Of a stretch of DNA of 64,000 nucleotides, positions 54,878 to 63,462 are shown in pieces. Under the pieces are notes generated by a model, which was given only the letters and a program-made list of their open reading frames with translations, made no database searches and was not told the DNA's origin. A program made the translations under genes and the position numbers. Within the stretch, counting starts at the first letter, position 1; every line of letters begins with the position of its first letter. Origin of the DNA: Hyphococcus formosus (lineage in GTDB: Bacteria; Pseudomonadota; Alphaproteobacteria; Caulobacterales; Parvularculaceae); NCBI RefSeq assembly GCF_046736345.1, contig NZ_CP157210.1, forward strand, positions 1,612,001-1,676,000. Direction: 5' to 3'.

Positions 54878-55144
54878 ATGACTGAAGTCGAGATCGCCGA
54901 TATTTTCCGCCAATTCATGTGGACAGCCGTATGGATGGGCGCGCCAATTATCGGCACTGCACTAGTTGTCGGTATCATTGTTGGTCTTTTCCAGGCGTTG
55001 ACCTCTATTCAGGAATTGACGCTGACTTTCGCACCCAAACTCCTCATGATGCTGCTCGTTTTCTGGCTAACCGCCGGACATATGGCGCGTCTTCTCGCTA
55101 ACCTCTTCGATTCCGTCGTAATCACCACAATTGCTGGCGTCTAA
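54878..55144 (+). CDS. fliQ: Flagellar export gate protein FliQ
   Basis: 88 aa with two membrane helices; GTALVVGIIVGLFQALTSIQELTLTFAPK is the family core. Ends 35 bases before flhA. Confidence 0.96.
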   Translation: MTEVEIADIFRQFMWTAVWMGAPIIGTALVVGIIVGLFQALTSIQELTLTFAPKLLMMLLVFWLTAGHMARLLANLFDSVVITTIAGV

Positions 55145-55179
55145 CCGGACGGCATTTCCCTACCTCAAAAAGGTCAAAC

Positions 55180-57264
55180 ATGGATCGCGCGTTAAACCTG
55201 AATATTCCCGGCCAGACAACGGTTCTGCTGGCTTTTGGCCTGATGGGAATAATCGTCATGATGGTATTGCCGGTACCGTCAGTGATGCTCGATATCGGTT
55301 TGACGCTATCTTTTGCACTCGCGATTTTGATCTTTACAATGACGCTTTTTATAGAGCGTCCACTTGATTTCTCTGCTTTTCCTACGGTCCTTCTCGGCTC
55401 GTTGATGTTGCGCTTGTCGCTCAATGTCTCTTCGACGAAGCTGATTATCGGTGAAGGACATACCGGCCCCGACGCTGCCGGAGCGGTCATTCATGGCTTC
55501 GCTATGTTTGTGATGGGCGGTAATCTTTTTCTAGGCCTAGTTGTCTTCGGCGTTCTTCTCATCGTGAACTTCATGGTCATCACCAAGGGTGCTGGCCGTA
55601 TGGCAGAAGTCGGCGCACGCTTCGCTCTTGACGGAATGCCGGGTAAGCAGCTTGCGATCGACTCCGATGTTGCGGCGGGGGCAATCTCCCACGAAGAAGC
55701 AAAGGACCGTCGCCGTTTGGAGCAGGACGAAACGACATTCTTTGGTTCGCTCGATGGTGCATCGAAATTCGTCAAAGGCGACGCTATTGCTGGCCTATTA
55801 ATCACCATGCTTAATCTGGTTGTTGGATTGGGAATGGGGATTGGCGTACATAGTATGTCAGTCGGCGATGCCGTTGCCTCCTACTCTATCCTGACCGTCG
55901 GCGATGGTCTTGTAAGCCAGATCCCAGCCGTCATTATTTCAATAGCGTCTGCTTTATTGCTTTCAAAAGGCGGAATTGCTGGATCAGCAGACAAGGCAAT
56001 GTTTGCGCAGCTCGGCGCAAACCCCTTAGCACTTGGCACGGTTAGCGCCATCATGGCGATCTTTGCGCTAATGCCTGGCCTTCCGTTTCTACCGTTTTCG
56101 CTTGGCGCTGCGGTATTCGCTGCCGCCGCTTATTTCATGTTCCAAAAAAAGGAAGAAGAAGCAAAGGCGGCAAAAGCGGTACCCGCAGAGAAACCGGTCG
56201 ATACGAGAAAACCGCTCGGCGATATTCTTGACGTCGACGAAATTCACGTTGAATTTTCGGGCGATCTTATCCCGCTTGCGCTGGACAATGTGAACGGTCT
56301 TGAACCAAGGATCGTTAAAATTCGCCATTATATTGCCGGTGAGTTTGGCTTTATCATTCCGCCAATTCGCCTAACTGATAATCTGGAACTCGGCGCAAAC
56401 GAATATGTCGTCAAAGTCCAAGGCGTGACCGCAGCGAAAGGAACGCTCTTTCAAGATCGTGTTTTGGTTATCGTTGATGATCTCGCACAGTTGCCGATTC
56501 CGGGACAAGATTGTGAGGAGCCGGTCTATGGCGCACCTGCACGCTGGGTCGACAGAAAAGCACGCGATGATGCAATGGCATTGGGCCACGCCGTTGTTGA
56601 ACCTGCTGAAGTCGTTTCGACCCACCTACTAGAAACGATCAAACAGAATTTTGGCCGCCTTGTAACGCGCCGTTCAGTGCAGCGTATCCTCGATGAGTTT
56701 GTAAAGAACTCGGATGCGGAGCGTGCTGCATCAAACCGTCGTCTTTTGGATGAGTTTGTACCGGACAAAGCACCGATTGAATTTGTACAAACTGTATTCC
56801 GCCTCTTGCTGGAAGAACGGGTTCCTATCCGCAATCTTCCTGTCATGCTTGAAACAATTGCTGAAGGCCGCACAATATTTAATTCTGCCGAAGAGGTCAG
56901 CGAGTTTGTTCGTCAGCGAATTTCAAGGCAATTCGTATACGCACTGCAGAACGAAGATGGTGCCCTACCCCTTATTCAGGTTGGCCTCGATTGGGAAAAT
57001 ACGTTCACCCAACATGAAACCCAAGGCCAAGGGTCACAAACTGACGTTGCCCTTCCGCCCGATGAATTTAACCGGTTGGCGCAATCTGTGGTCGAACAAA
57101 TCAACAATGCGTCGGCTCGCAACCTATATCCAGCTGTGGTGACTTCGGCCAAACGCCGCCGATTTATTCGCGCCGTATTGCACGCAAAGAAAATCCGTAA
57201 CCCCGTACTGTCTTACGAAGAAATCGATTCCGGTTTGAAACCGCTTCTCGTCGGGACGGCCTAA
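55180..57264 (+). CDS. flhA: Flagellar export gate protein FlhA
   Basis: 694 aa. Eight membrane helices in the first 320 residues, the FHIPEP-family loop (GRMAEVGARFALDGMPGKQLAIDSDVAAG) and a large cytoplasmic ring domain that receives chaperone-bound cargo. The linker with KKEEEAKAAKA is normal for alphaproteobacteria. Confidence 0.98.
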   Translation: MDRALNLNIPGQTTVLLAFGLMGIIVMMVLPVPSVMLDIGLTLSFALAILIFTMTLFIERPLDFSAFPTVLLGSLMLRLSLNVSSTKLIIGEGHTGPDAAGAVIHGFAMFVMGGNLFLGLVVFGVLLIVNFMVITKGAGRMAEVGARFALDGMPGKQLAIDSDVAAGAISHEEAKDRRRLEQDETTFFGSLDGASKFVKGDAIAGLLITMLNLVVGLGMGIGVHSMSVGDAVASYSILTVGDGLVSQIPAVIISIASALLLSKGGIAGSADKAMFAQLGANPLALGTVSAIMAIFALMPGLPFLPFSLGAAVFAAAAYFMFQKKEEEAKAAKAVPAEKPVDTRKPLGDILDVDEIHVEFSGDLIPLALDNVNGLEPRIVKIRHYIAGEFGFIIPPIRLTDNLELGANEYVVKVQGVTAAKGTLFQDRVLVIVDDLAQLPIPGQDCEEPVYGAPARWVDRKARDDAMALGHAVVEPAEVVSTHLLETIKQNFGRLVTRRSVQRILDEFVKNSDAERAASNRRLLDEFVPDKAPIEFVQTVFRLLLEERVPIRNLPVMLETIAEGRTIFNSAEEVSEFVRQRISRQFVYALQNEDGALPLIQVGLDWENTFTQHETQGQGSQTDVALPPDEFNRLAQSVVEQINNASARNLYPAVVTSAKRRRFIRAVLHAKKIRNPVLSYEEIDSGLKPLLVGTA

Positions 57265-57267
57265 GTC

Positions 57268-58056
57268 ATGGATTTTCTGGCCGCGCTCACACCCTTCATA
57301 GAAGCGGGTGCGCCTATGGTTTTTCTCATAGGCGGTATTTTTACGCGCGTGTCAGCAATTGCGTTTTTGATGCCGGGCCTCGGTGAAAAAGCCGTACCGG
57401 TGCAGGTTCGATTGGCTGCTGCAATTGCAATTACCATTGTTCTGTCGCCTATTATATTAACGCCTGACATGCAGCCACCGGCGACGACCGCAGATGTTGT
57501 ATCCCTTTATAGTGCAGAAGCATTGTCCGGATTATTGATTGGTTTCGGCCTGCGATTGATGATTTTTATCCTGCAAATCGCGGGCGCAATCACCGCGCAA
57601 CATCTTTCGCTTTCCCAGCTATTTGGCCCAACAGTTGGTTTCGATTCAGAATCTCCATTTGCCGCGATACTTGTCATGGCGGGTGTCGCCCTCGCGGCAA
57701 GCACCGGGATCCACCTTTATCTCGTCAGTGCGCTGGTCGATATTTACCAAACTCTTCCCTATGGGATGTTTCCTGGCGCAGAAGCAGCCGGCGAATGGTC
57801 TTCTCGAAGAGTCGGTGAAGCCCTGATGAAGTCTCTCGCCCTCTCCTCTCCGTTTGTCATTCTCGGATTTCTCTATTCTCTAGCTCTAGCCGCGGCGAGC
57901 CGGGCAATGCCGCAGTTAATGGCCGCCTTTGTCGGTGCCCCTGCTATTACGCTTGCGGGCCTTGCACTATTTGCCGCCACCGCGCCGATCCTTTTGTTTG
58001 ATTGGCTGGCTGGATTTCAACGTGTGTTATTTGATGTGTTTGCAGGTGCGATGTGA
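57268..58056 (+). CDS. fliR: Flagellar export gate protein FliR
   Basis: 262 aa, about six membrane helices, with the family signature FGLRLMIFILQIAGAITAQHLSLSQLFGP (split by reading). Three bases after flhA, and the stop overlaps the flhB GTG start. Confidence 0.96.
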   Translation: MDFLAALTPFIEAGAPMVFLIGGIFTRVSAIAFLMPGLGEKAVPVQVRLAAAIAITIVLSPIILTPDMQPPATTADVVSLYSAEALSGLLIGFGLRLMIFILQIAGAITAQHLSLSQLFGPTVGFDSESPFAAILVMAGVALAASTGIHLYLVSALVDIYQTLPYGMFPGAEAAGEWSSRRVGEALMKSLALSSPFVILGFLYSLALAAASRAMPQLMAAFVGAPAITLAGLALFAATAPILLFDWLAGFQRVLFDVFAGAM

Positions 58057-59156
58057 GTGACAAACCATCAGATGACGGCGCAGAAAAGTCGCATGAACCC
58101 ACCCCGTCGCGAATTGAGAAAGCGCGGCGGGATGGTGATGTTCCTCAGTCTAAAGAAGCAAACGCAGCTGCATCCTATATCGGATTCTACCTGGCGCTGG
58201 TTGCCGCAGGCGGCGGGGCGGTTTCAGCGCTTACTTTTGCGCTAGCCCGGATGCTCGAAAAACCGGACGATTTTTCAAAACAGGCTTTTGGTCCCGATGG
58301 ATCAATCTTCATCGCAGACATAAGCAAAATTGCGATGCAGGGAATAATGCCATTTCTCGCATTGCCGGCGTTAGGGGTACTGGCGGCATTATTCGCGCAG
58401 CGGGCATTTGTTTTTGCGCCCTCTAAAATCAAACCGAAATTATCGCGCCTGTCGATTATATCTAATGCCAAGAAAAAATTCGGCCCCGATGGTATTAGCG
58501 AATTCGTCAAAAGCGCGACCAAATTATTGGTCGTTTGCATCATCTTCGGCGTTATTTTTGCGGCCCGCTTCGGCCATCTACCGGCAGAAGCGCGCCTTCC
58601 CGCACAATATCTTCCAGAGGCTATTCTCAAAGAAGGTATTATCTTCGCAGGTGCGATCGTCATCTTTTCTGCAGCGATCGCTTTCATCGACCTTCCATGG
58701 AGCCGTCACCAACACAATAAGCGCCTGAAAATGACGCTTGAAGAGTTGAAGAAGGAGATGAAGGAACAAGAAGGCGATCCAACCATGAAGCAAAATCGCC
58801 GGCAGCGCGGACAGGATATCGCACGCAACCGAATGATGCAGGATGTACCGTCCGCCGATGTTATCATCGTCAACCCGACGCACTATGCGGTCGCGTTGAA
58901 ATGGGATCGAAATGCAGGCATGGCACCGGTTTGCGTCGCCAAAGGTACCGACGAGATAGCCGCTAAAATTCGTGAAGTTGCAGCCCTTTCAGGCGTACCT
59001 ATCCGATCAGACCCACCAACGGCGCGTGCAATTCACGCCACCGTGGAAATCGGCGAAGAAATCAAGCGAGATCACTTCGCCGCCGTCGCTGCTGCTATTC
59101 ATTTTGCTGACGCAATGCGTTCGAAAGTGAAGGGCCATGTCAAACCACAAAACTGA
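58053..59156 (+). CDS. flhB: Flagellar export specificity switch protein FlhB
   Basis: 367 aa. Four membrane helices, then the cytoplasmic domain with the autocleavage motif NPTHYAVALKW (Asn-Pro-Thr-His near residue 272) and RMMQDVPSADVIIV before it. The GTG start overlaps fliR as GTGA. The N-terminal EKSHEPTPSRIEKARRDGDVPQSKE is standard. Confidence 0.97.
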   Translation: MSDKPSDDGAEKSHEPTPSRIEKARRDGDVPQSKEANAAASYIGFYLALVAAGGGAVSALTFALARMLEKPDDFSKQAFGPDGSIFIADISKIAMQGIMPFLALPALGVLAALFAQRAFVFAPSKIKPKLSRLSIISNAKKKFGPDGISEFVKSATKLLVVCIIFGVIFAARFGHLPAEARLPAQYLPEAILKEGIIFAGAIVIFSAAIAFIDLPWSRHQHNKRLKMTLEELKKEMKEQEGDPTMKQNRRQRGQDIARNRMMQDVPSADVIIVNPTHYAVALKWDRNAGMAPVCVAKGTDEIAAKIREVAALSGVPIRSDPPTARAIHATVEIGEEIKRDHFAAVAAAIHFADAMRSKVKGHVKPQN

Positions 59157-59478
59157 TCCGCTAGCGGAACTAAAAGTGATCGCGGCGCTGAAATTCGACC
59201 GAGAGCGCCATCGACTTGCCGCGATCAAAGACGAGTTAACAGCACTTGAAGATGAGCGACGACAACTCGACAAAAAAATGAATGCTTTGTCGCAAAATAA
59301 ACAGTCCGATCCAGCAACGATCATCAACGCTTTTTCTTATCTTCATGCACTTACAGATAAGGCAAGCCGGATCGACCGTGAGCGTGAAGAAGCTCATCAA
59401 CGCACAATGGCACAACGGCAAAAAATCAAAGAGGCATTGGCTTCGAAAATTCGCGTCGACGATTTAGATAAAGACTAG
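59137..59478 (+). CDS. FliJ-like coiled-coil protein
   Basis: 113 aa, charged and helical throughout, with heptad patterns in residues 10-55 and 75-105. The start has AAGGGCC close upstream and overlaps flhB by 20 bases. Size, coiled-coil character and place at the end of the export operon suggest the FliJ chaperone/ATPase stalk, whose sequence is poorly conserved. FliI otherwise has no fliJ neighbour here. Confidence 0.5.
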   Translation: MSNHKTDPLAELKVIAALKFDRERHRLAAIKDELTALEDERRQLDKKMNALSQNKQSDPATIINAFSYLHALTDKASRIDREREEAHQRTMAQRQKIKEALASKIRVDDLDKD

Positions 59479-59487
59479 AAGCGTTCC

Positions 59488-60666
59488 TTACTTCTCACCG
59501 ATATAGCGCTTCAATTTTTCGATATCATTATAGCTGGTCCGAATGTCATCGCGCTTCACTGCAAGGCGCATATCCCGCAAAACTTCGAGTGACCGCAACA
59601 ATACCTCAAGCGGCGGACCACTCGCCGTGACTTGGGTCAGCTTTTCTGCGGGCAATGCCTTGGAAGGCTTTTCTATGAACCGCGTAACTAGCCTGTCATG
59701 ATGCTGTGCCGCCGTCGCACCATGTAACTTACACACCTCTAGAAACGCACTGGCATTTTCGATGAACCATGGCTCTTTCGCGCTCTTCTCGGCCACATCC
59801 AGAAATTGCGACAGCAAAGATCGACGCCGCATACAATCACGCAAACTTGCCTGATCTGCTGGCGGCATAAACAGCATTTTATCGACCAACAATTGCGAAT
59901 AGTAAGGGTCATTCGCGTTGCAAAGGCCCAACAACATATCAATCTCATTGATGCCGGAAAAATCACCGGCATTTGCGCCACGATATTCATGCCGCCCTAC
60001 CCGATAGGGTTTATAATAAGGCCTGACCGAGAAGAAGAAACGATCCGTATCAAGCTCATCAAACAGGTAGTCATTATATTTTATGACGTCGCGCAAAGCA
60101 TTGGCTGCATCATTCAAAAGGGTCAGCGCGACCGGATGAGAAATACCAATAGGCAGTATCCGCGTCAGCGCATCCGACGCCCGCATGAAGGCAAATATAC
60201 CTCGGGTATTATAATCCAGAAAAAGATACTCATCGTTGAGCGACGTAAAACTCTTTTGTCGCCCATTAATCGCTTGATTATGAGTTGCCAGATGCGCCGT
60301 CGAAAAACGCGGGACCATGCCGACCGACGCCGCAATTTGCATACCCAAGGCCGAGGCTTCCGGAAAAGGCGATTTTTCTTCTTTGGCTGGGTTGGTCAGT
60401 TCATGCCGCCGAAGCGAGGCCATGTAGAGCCCCAAATCACCCAACAAGTTAAAAGCGTGGTCAAATCCCTCGTCCGTGTTCCCTTCAGCCAAGAGTCGAA
60501 CCACATATTGATGCCCTTCATCTCGGATTTGGTGCTTTATCGGATCAGCGATACCAACCACATTTTCGCGCGCATCCTGCGCAAAATAGCGGTTTTCGAG
60601 TTCTGTATTCATTTCCACGAAGGCAGTACGAAGCCAGCCTTCGAATTCTTCGACATTTTTGCTCAT
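59488..60666 (-). CDS. PrnB/DUF1864-like protein of the heme-dioxygenase superfamily
   Basis: 392 aa, cytosolic. The block RPYYKPYRVGRHEYRGANAGD (215-235, quoted in part) followed by FSGINEIDMLLGLC recalls the PrnB family, which has an indoleamine/tryptophan-dioxygenase fold and binds heme. A late HHDRLVTRFI (322-331) fits the H-x-x-(M/L)-V-x-R pattern of proximal heme ligands, with His323 as candidate. The TDO-type GTGG loop is absent. No pyrrolnitrin genes are adjacent. Convergent with the FliJ-like gene, from which it is 9 bases away. Confidence 0.6.
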   Translation of the reverse strand: MSKNVEEFEGWLRTAFVEMNTELENRYFAQDARENVVGIADPIKHQIRDEGHQYVVRLLAEGNTDEGFDHAFNLLGDLGLYMASLRRHELTNPAKEEKSPFPEASALGMQIAASVGMVPRFSTAHLATHNQAINGRQKSFTSLNDEYLFLDYNTRGIFAFMRASDALTRILPIGISHPVALTLLNDAANALRDVIKYNDYLFDELDTDRFFFSVRPYYKPYRVGRHEYRGANAGDFSGINEIDMLLGLCNANDPYYSQLLVDKMLFMPPADQASLRDCMRRRSLLSQFLDVAEKSAKEPWFIENASAFLEVCKLHGATAAQHHDRLVTRFIEKPSKALPAEKLTQVTASGPPLEVLLRSLEVLRDMRLAVKRDDIRTSYNDIEKLKRYIGEK

Positions 60667-60960
60667 GAGTGCGTTTTCCGCCTAATTGATTCGCTTTTTT
60701 CAAAGCTTAACCACATTCTGTTGGCGTGCGCATGACCGCCACCAAATTGCTGCATTGCAAAAACTCTTTTATTTTTGCGCCTTTCAGGTTGTATTTTGCC
60801 AAGTAATAGGCATATTCCCCTCTTTGTATGGGTTGCGTGTACCGGAAAATTCCGGATCGGCCCAAAAATCCAGAAATGTAGAGCGCCCTGGCACGCGGGT
60901 TCTCCGGAACCCATAGCTGCCCCGCTCGGCTTATCGCTAGCGGCGCACAGAAAGATAGTT
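60667..60960. other. 294-base leader of the helicase gene with two hairpins
   Basis: No gene supported. Two stable palindromes lie before the helicase start: CCGGAA-AA-TTCCGG (60842-60855) and GGGTTC-TCCG-GAACCC (60897-60912). The open frame extends upstream through them without conserved sequence. A long structured leader would fit cold- or growth-regulated expression. Confidence 0.45.
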
Positions 60961-62316
60961 TTGACTCAATTTTCCGATTTCGGCCTCGCACGGCCGATCA
61001 TGCAGGCGCTCGCCGACGAGAAACACACAACGCCAACGCCAATTCAGGCGGAGGCCATACCGGCAATATTACGCGACCGCGACCTGTTGGGCATCGCGCA
61101 GACCGGCAGTGGTAAGACGGCCGCGTTTGCTCTGCCAATTCTTCACCGCCTTGTCGATACGCCCCATCAACGCCGCCCCGGAGATTGCCGCGCGCTGATC
61201 TTGACCCCTACTCGAGAGTTATCCGCCCAGGTACTAGACCGGTTCCGGGCCTATGGCCGACGGTTAAATTTGCGAATGGGCCTCGTAATTGGCGGTGCCC
61301 CAATGGGCAAACAAAAAGCGATGGCGCGTAAAGGCGTTGATGTATTGGTCGCGACGCCCGGTCGATTGGTTGACTTGATTGAACAAAAAGCAATTGACTT
61401 GAGCCGCGTAGAGACACTGGTCCTTGATGAGGTGGACCAAATGCTCGATCTCGGATTTATCCATGCCATCCGCTCAATCACCCAAAAACTTCCCACGGAA
61501 CGGCAAAGCATATTTTTCTCGGCCACCATGCCGCGTGAAATTGCAAAGCTCGCCGGCAGCCTATTGCAGAATCCTGCGCGCGTCGAAATCGCAGCTCAAG
61601 AACGTCCAAAAATCGATCAAAGCGTCCGCTTTATCGACAAGGGCGCAAAGGCCACCTCGCTTCTCGAGATTGTTAATGCCGAAGAGTTTACGCGCGGCCT
61701 TGTATTTACACGGACAAAACATGGTGCGGATAAAGTTGTACGGTTTCTAGATGCTGCAGGCATACGCGCCCACGCAATTCACGGGAACCGATCCCAACCA
61801 CAACGCGAACGTGCGCTCGCAGCATTCAGGTCAGGCAAAGCATCCGTATTGGTTGCAACTGATATCGCAGCCCGCGGCATTGATATTCGCGACGTTACCC
61901 ATGTCGTAAATTACGATCTACCGAATGTTCCCGAAACCTATGTGCACCGTATTGGCCGGACCGCCCGTGCTGGTGCAGCCGGTATCGCTATTTCGTTTTG
62001 CGCGAATGACGAACGGCCATATTTGCGGTCTATCGAAAAGCTAACGCGTGAGAAAATCACCGTTACGCATGGCGAGGACATCCCATTTGAGGGGCCTAAA
62101 CGTGGCGGAAAACCACCACGTCGCCGGAAACCGCGCCCGGGTAAAGGCGCGCCAAAAAAACCATTCAAAAACGAAAAGCGCACTTCGAGCAATGGCCCGA
62201 AGGTTGCCGCGAATGACGAAAAGAGGAAAGAGCATGGCGAAAGAGGAACTACTCGAGTTCGACGGAGACGTAACAGAGGCGCTGCCGGACGGAAACTTTC
62301 GAGTCACGCTGGATAA
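60961..62316 (+). CDS. DEAD-box-type RNA helicase with DEVD motif (RhlE-like)
   Basis: 451 aa from a TTG start at 60961 (TQFSDFGL, the usual helicase beginning); weak AGAAAGA upstream. Motifs are Q motif TPTPIQAEAI, Walker A AQTGSGKT (46-53), motif II DEVD (156-159) instead of DEAD, SAT (187-189), and motif VI HRIGRTARAG. The basic C-terminal tail (about 375-451) is RNA-binding in type. The last 27 codons overlap infA in another frame. Probably unwinds structured RNA, perhaps at low temperature. Confidence 0.93.
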   Translation: MTQFSDFGLARPIMQALADEKHTTPTPIQAEAIPAILRDRDLLGIAQTGSGKTAAFALPILHRLVDTPHQRRPGDCRALILTPTRELSAQVLDRFRAYGRRLNLRMGLVIGGAPMGKQKAMARKGVDVLVATPGRLVDLIEQKAIDLSRVETLVLDEVDQMLDLGFIHAIRSITQKLPTERQSIFFSATMPREIAKLAGSLLQNPARVEIAAQERPKIDQSVRFIDKGAKATSLLEIVNAEEFTRGLVFTRTKHGADKVVRFLDAAGIRAHAIHGNRSQPQRERALAAFRSGKASVLVATDIAARGIDIRDVTHVVNYDLPNVPETYVHRIGRTARAGAAGIAISFCANDERPYLRSIEKLTREKITVTHGEDIPFEGPKRGGKPPRRRKPRPGKGAPKKPFKNEKRTSSNGPKVAANDEKRKEHGERGTTRVRRRRNRGAAGRKLSSHAG

Positions 62317-62518
62317 CGGCCATCAAATTCTTGCTTATGCAGGCGGAAAGATGCGGAAATTCCGCATCAAGACGATTGCGGGCGATCGCGTGACCGTCGA
62401 AATGTCTGCATACGACCTAACAAAAGGTCGCATCACGTTCCGACACAAACCCGAAGGGGCGCAAGGTCCGGCCTCAAATAAACAGCGCAGTGCAGCAATT
62501 GCACGCAAGCGGCGTTAA
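62234..62518 (+). CDS. infA: Translation initiation factor IF-1 (extended, possibly second copy)
   Basis: 94 aa. MAKEELLEFDGDVTEALPDG and FRVTLDNGHQILAYAGGKMRKFRIKTIAGDRVTVEMSAYDLTKGRI (split by reading) form the OB-fold. About 22 extra residues rich in Ala/Arg/Lys end the protein. GAGGAAAGAGC upstream is a good ribosome-binding site. The first 83 bases lie within the helicase gene in another frame. The divergent core (GEVTEALPDG versus the usual GTVTEVLPNA) suggests a paralogue beside the main infA elsewhere. Confidence 0.9.
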   Translation: MAKEELLEFDGDVTEALPDGNFRVTLDNGHQILAYAGGKMRKFRIKTIAGDRVTVEMSAYDLTKGRITFRHKPEGAQGPASNKQRSAAIARKRR

Positions 62519-62540
62519 CACTCGCAAAAGCTTAAAGCAG

Positions 62541-62570
62541 AAAAGGGTGCCTTTGGAGGCACCCTTTTTC
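62541..62570 (+). terminator. Rho-independent terminator after infA
   Basis: AAAAGGGTGCC-TTTGGA-GGCACCCTTTTT, an 11-bp stem with A- and T-runs, 22 bases after the infA stop. Confidence 0.93.
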
Positions 62571-62724
62571 GCATTTACGCACTGACGATAAATAAGCCAG
62601 TCTTTTCGCGCCGAAAGTCATCGGAATTGCGATATTATCACAGTGCTGAATATTACAAAATCAGAAAAACTGCCTTTAAGAACAGGTAAAACAAAGAATT
62701 TACTTGAATAGACGCCCACGAATA

Positions 62725-62834
62725 GGCAGTTATATACTGCCAATGATTTCGAGCCGTCTTTTCGGGCTTTGCTACTCGCTTTTGAAGTCTCTCCAAACCA
62801 TCGGCTTTTAAAAAGAGTTGGGCGTCGCCCACTC
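62725..62834 (+). promoter_or_regulatory. Leader hairpins of cold-shock protein mRNA
   Basis: Two hairpins (62725-62741 and 62815-62834) lie 123 and 30 bases before the cold-shock ATG. The second ends 16 bases before the ribosome-binding site (AAGAGGAT). Cold-shock mRNAs of the CspA group commonly carry long refolding leaders; the role here is inferred. Confidence 0.35.
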
Positions 62835-62863
62835 AACATCGCCATGTTTGAAGAGGATTAAAA

Positions 62864-63067
62864 ATGGCTACTGGAACAGTTAAATGGTACAATTCGCAAA
62901 AAGGTTACGGCTTCATTGCACCTGAGACAGGTGGAAAAGATGTTTTCGTACATGCAACAGCGCTCGAAGCTGCGGGCATCCGCAACCTAGATGATGGACA
63001 GTCTGTTACATTCGAAGTTACCGAAGATCGCGGCAAATCTTCGGCGACTGCACTGAAAGTCGCCTAA
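62864..63067 (+). CDS. Cold-shock protein, CspA family
   Basis: 67 aa, a single cold-shock domain with RNP1 KGYGFIAP and RNP2 VFVHATAL. Starts MATGTVKWYNSQKGYG. AAGAGGAT is upstream. Sits 345 bases after infA with its own terminator, and forms a set with the helicase and IF-1 as nucleic-acid chaperones. Confidence 0.97.
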   Translation: MATGTVKWYNSQKGYGFIAPETGGKDVFVHATALEAAGIRNLDDGQSVTFEVTEDRGKSSATALKVA

Positions 63068-63095
63068 AAACCATCTTGCCTCGCGGCATTTGACA

Positions 63096-63131
63096 GCACG
63101 GGAAGCCTTGCTTCTCGTGCTTCGCTTTTCG
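63096..63131 (+). terminator. Terminator after the cold-shock gene
   Basis: GCACGGGAAGC-CTT-GCTTCTCGTGC, an 11-bp stem with one G-T pair, followed by TTCGCTTTTCG. The T-run is weak. Confidence 0.7.
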
Positions 63132-63208
63132 AAACAGACCCAAACGGTTCTCGTCGATAATGTGACAATGATGATACCGTCCTAGAAACACCGAATGAGG
63201 AATTTCGT

Positions 63209-63391
63209 ATGGCTGACAATCATCAAATTAGAGCAACAAAACCTACAACCACCTCCCCTGCTAGCCGACGCGCCGCACGCGAACGTGCCGAAGCTGCTGG
63301 TCTTGCTCGCATAGAATCCGAAGCACAACAACGTAGATTGCAATCAGAAAAATTACGCCGCCTTCGCCTGGACAAAACTAGAAAAAGCTAA
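63209..63391 (+). CDS. Small basic protein, unrecognised
   Basis: 60 aa, rich in Ala, Arg and Lys, with no membrane segment. Residues 18-58 form a highly charged helix (RRAARERAEAAGLARIE). GAGGA lies 9 bases upstream of the ATG, supporting a real gene. It may be a nucleic-acid-associated small protein, but no family was recognised. Confidence 0.5.
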   Translation: MADNHQIRATKPTTTSPASRRAARERAEAAGLARIESEAQQRRLQSEKLRRLRLDKTRKS

Positions 63392-63462
63392 ACAGTATTC
63401 TGTAAAATTCGTTACCTTACAAATCGGTTGCGTACGGATCACAGAACTGATCAATCCAAACG

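Larger units (their letters stand above)
62519..62863. other. 345-base gap: terminator plus structured leader of the cold-shock gene
   Basis: Holds the infA terminator (62541-62570) and then a leader to the cold-shock gene of perhaps 130-150 bases. Two hairpins are visible in it: GGCAGT-TATAT-ACTGCC (62725-62741) and GAGT(T)GGGC-GTC-GCCCACTC (62815-62834). The open frame on the minus strand here lacks support. Confidence 0.5.

Noticed and set aside
59806..60735. 309-codon open frame on the plus strand opposite the PrnB-like gene
   Set aside because: It lies almost entirely antisense to a gene with clear family motifs, has no ribosome-binding site, and has a composition typical of a shadow frame (many Arg, Ile and His).
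62618..62845. 75-codon minus-strand frame before the cold-shock gene
   Set aside because: It covers the likely promoter and leader of the cold-shock gene and lacks a ribosome-binding site.
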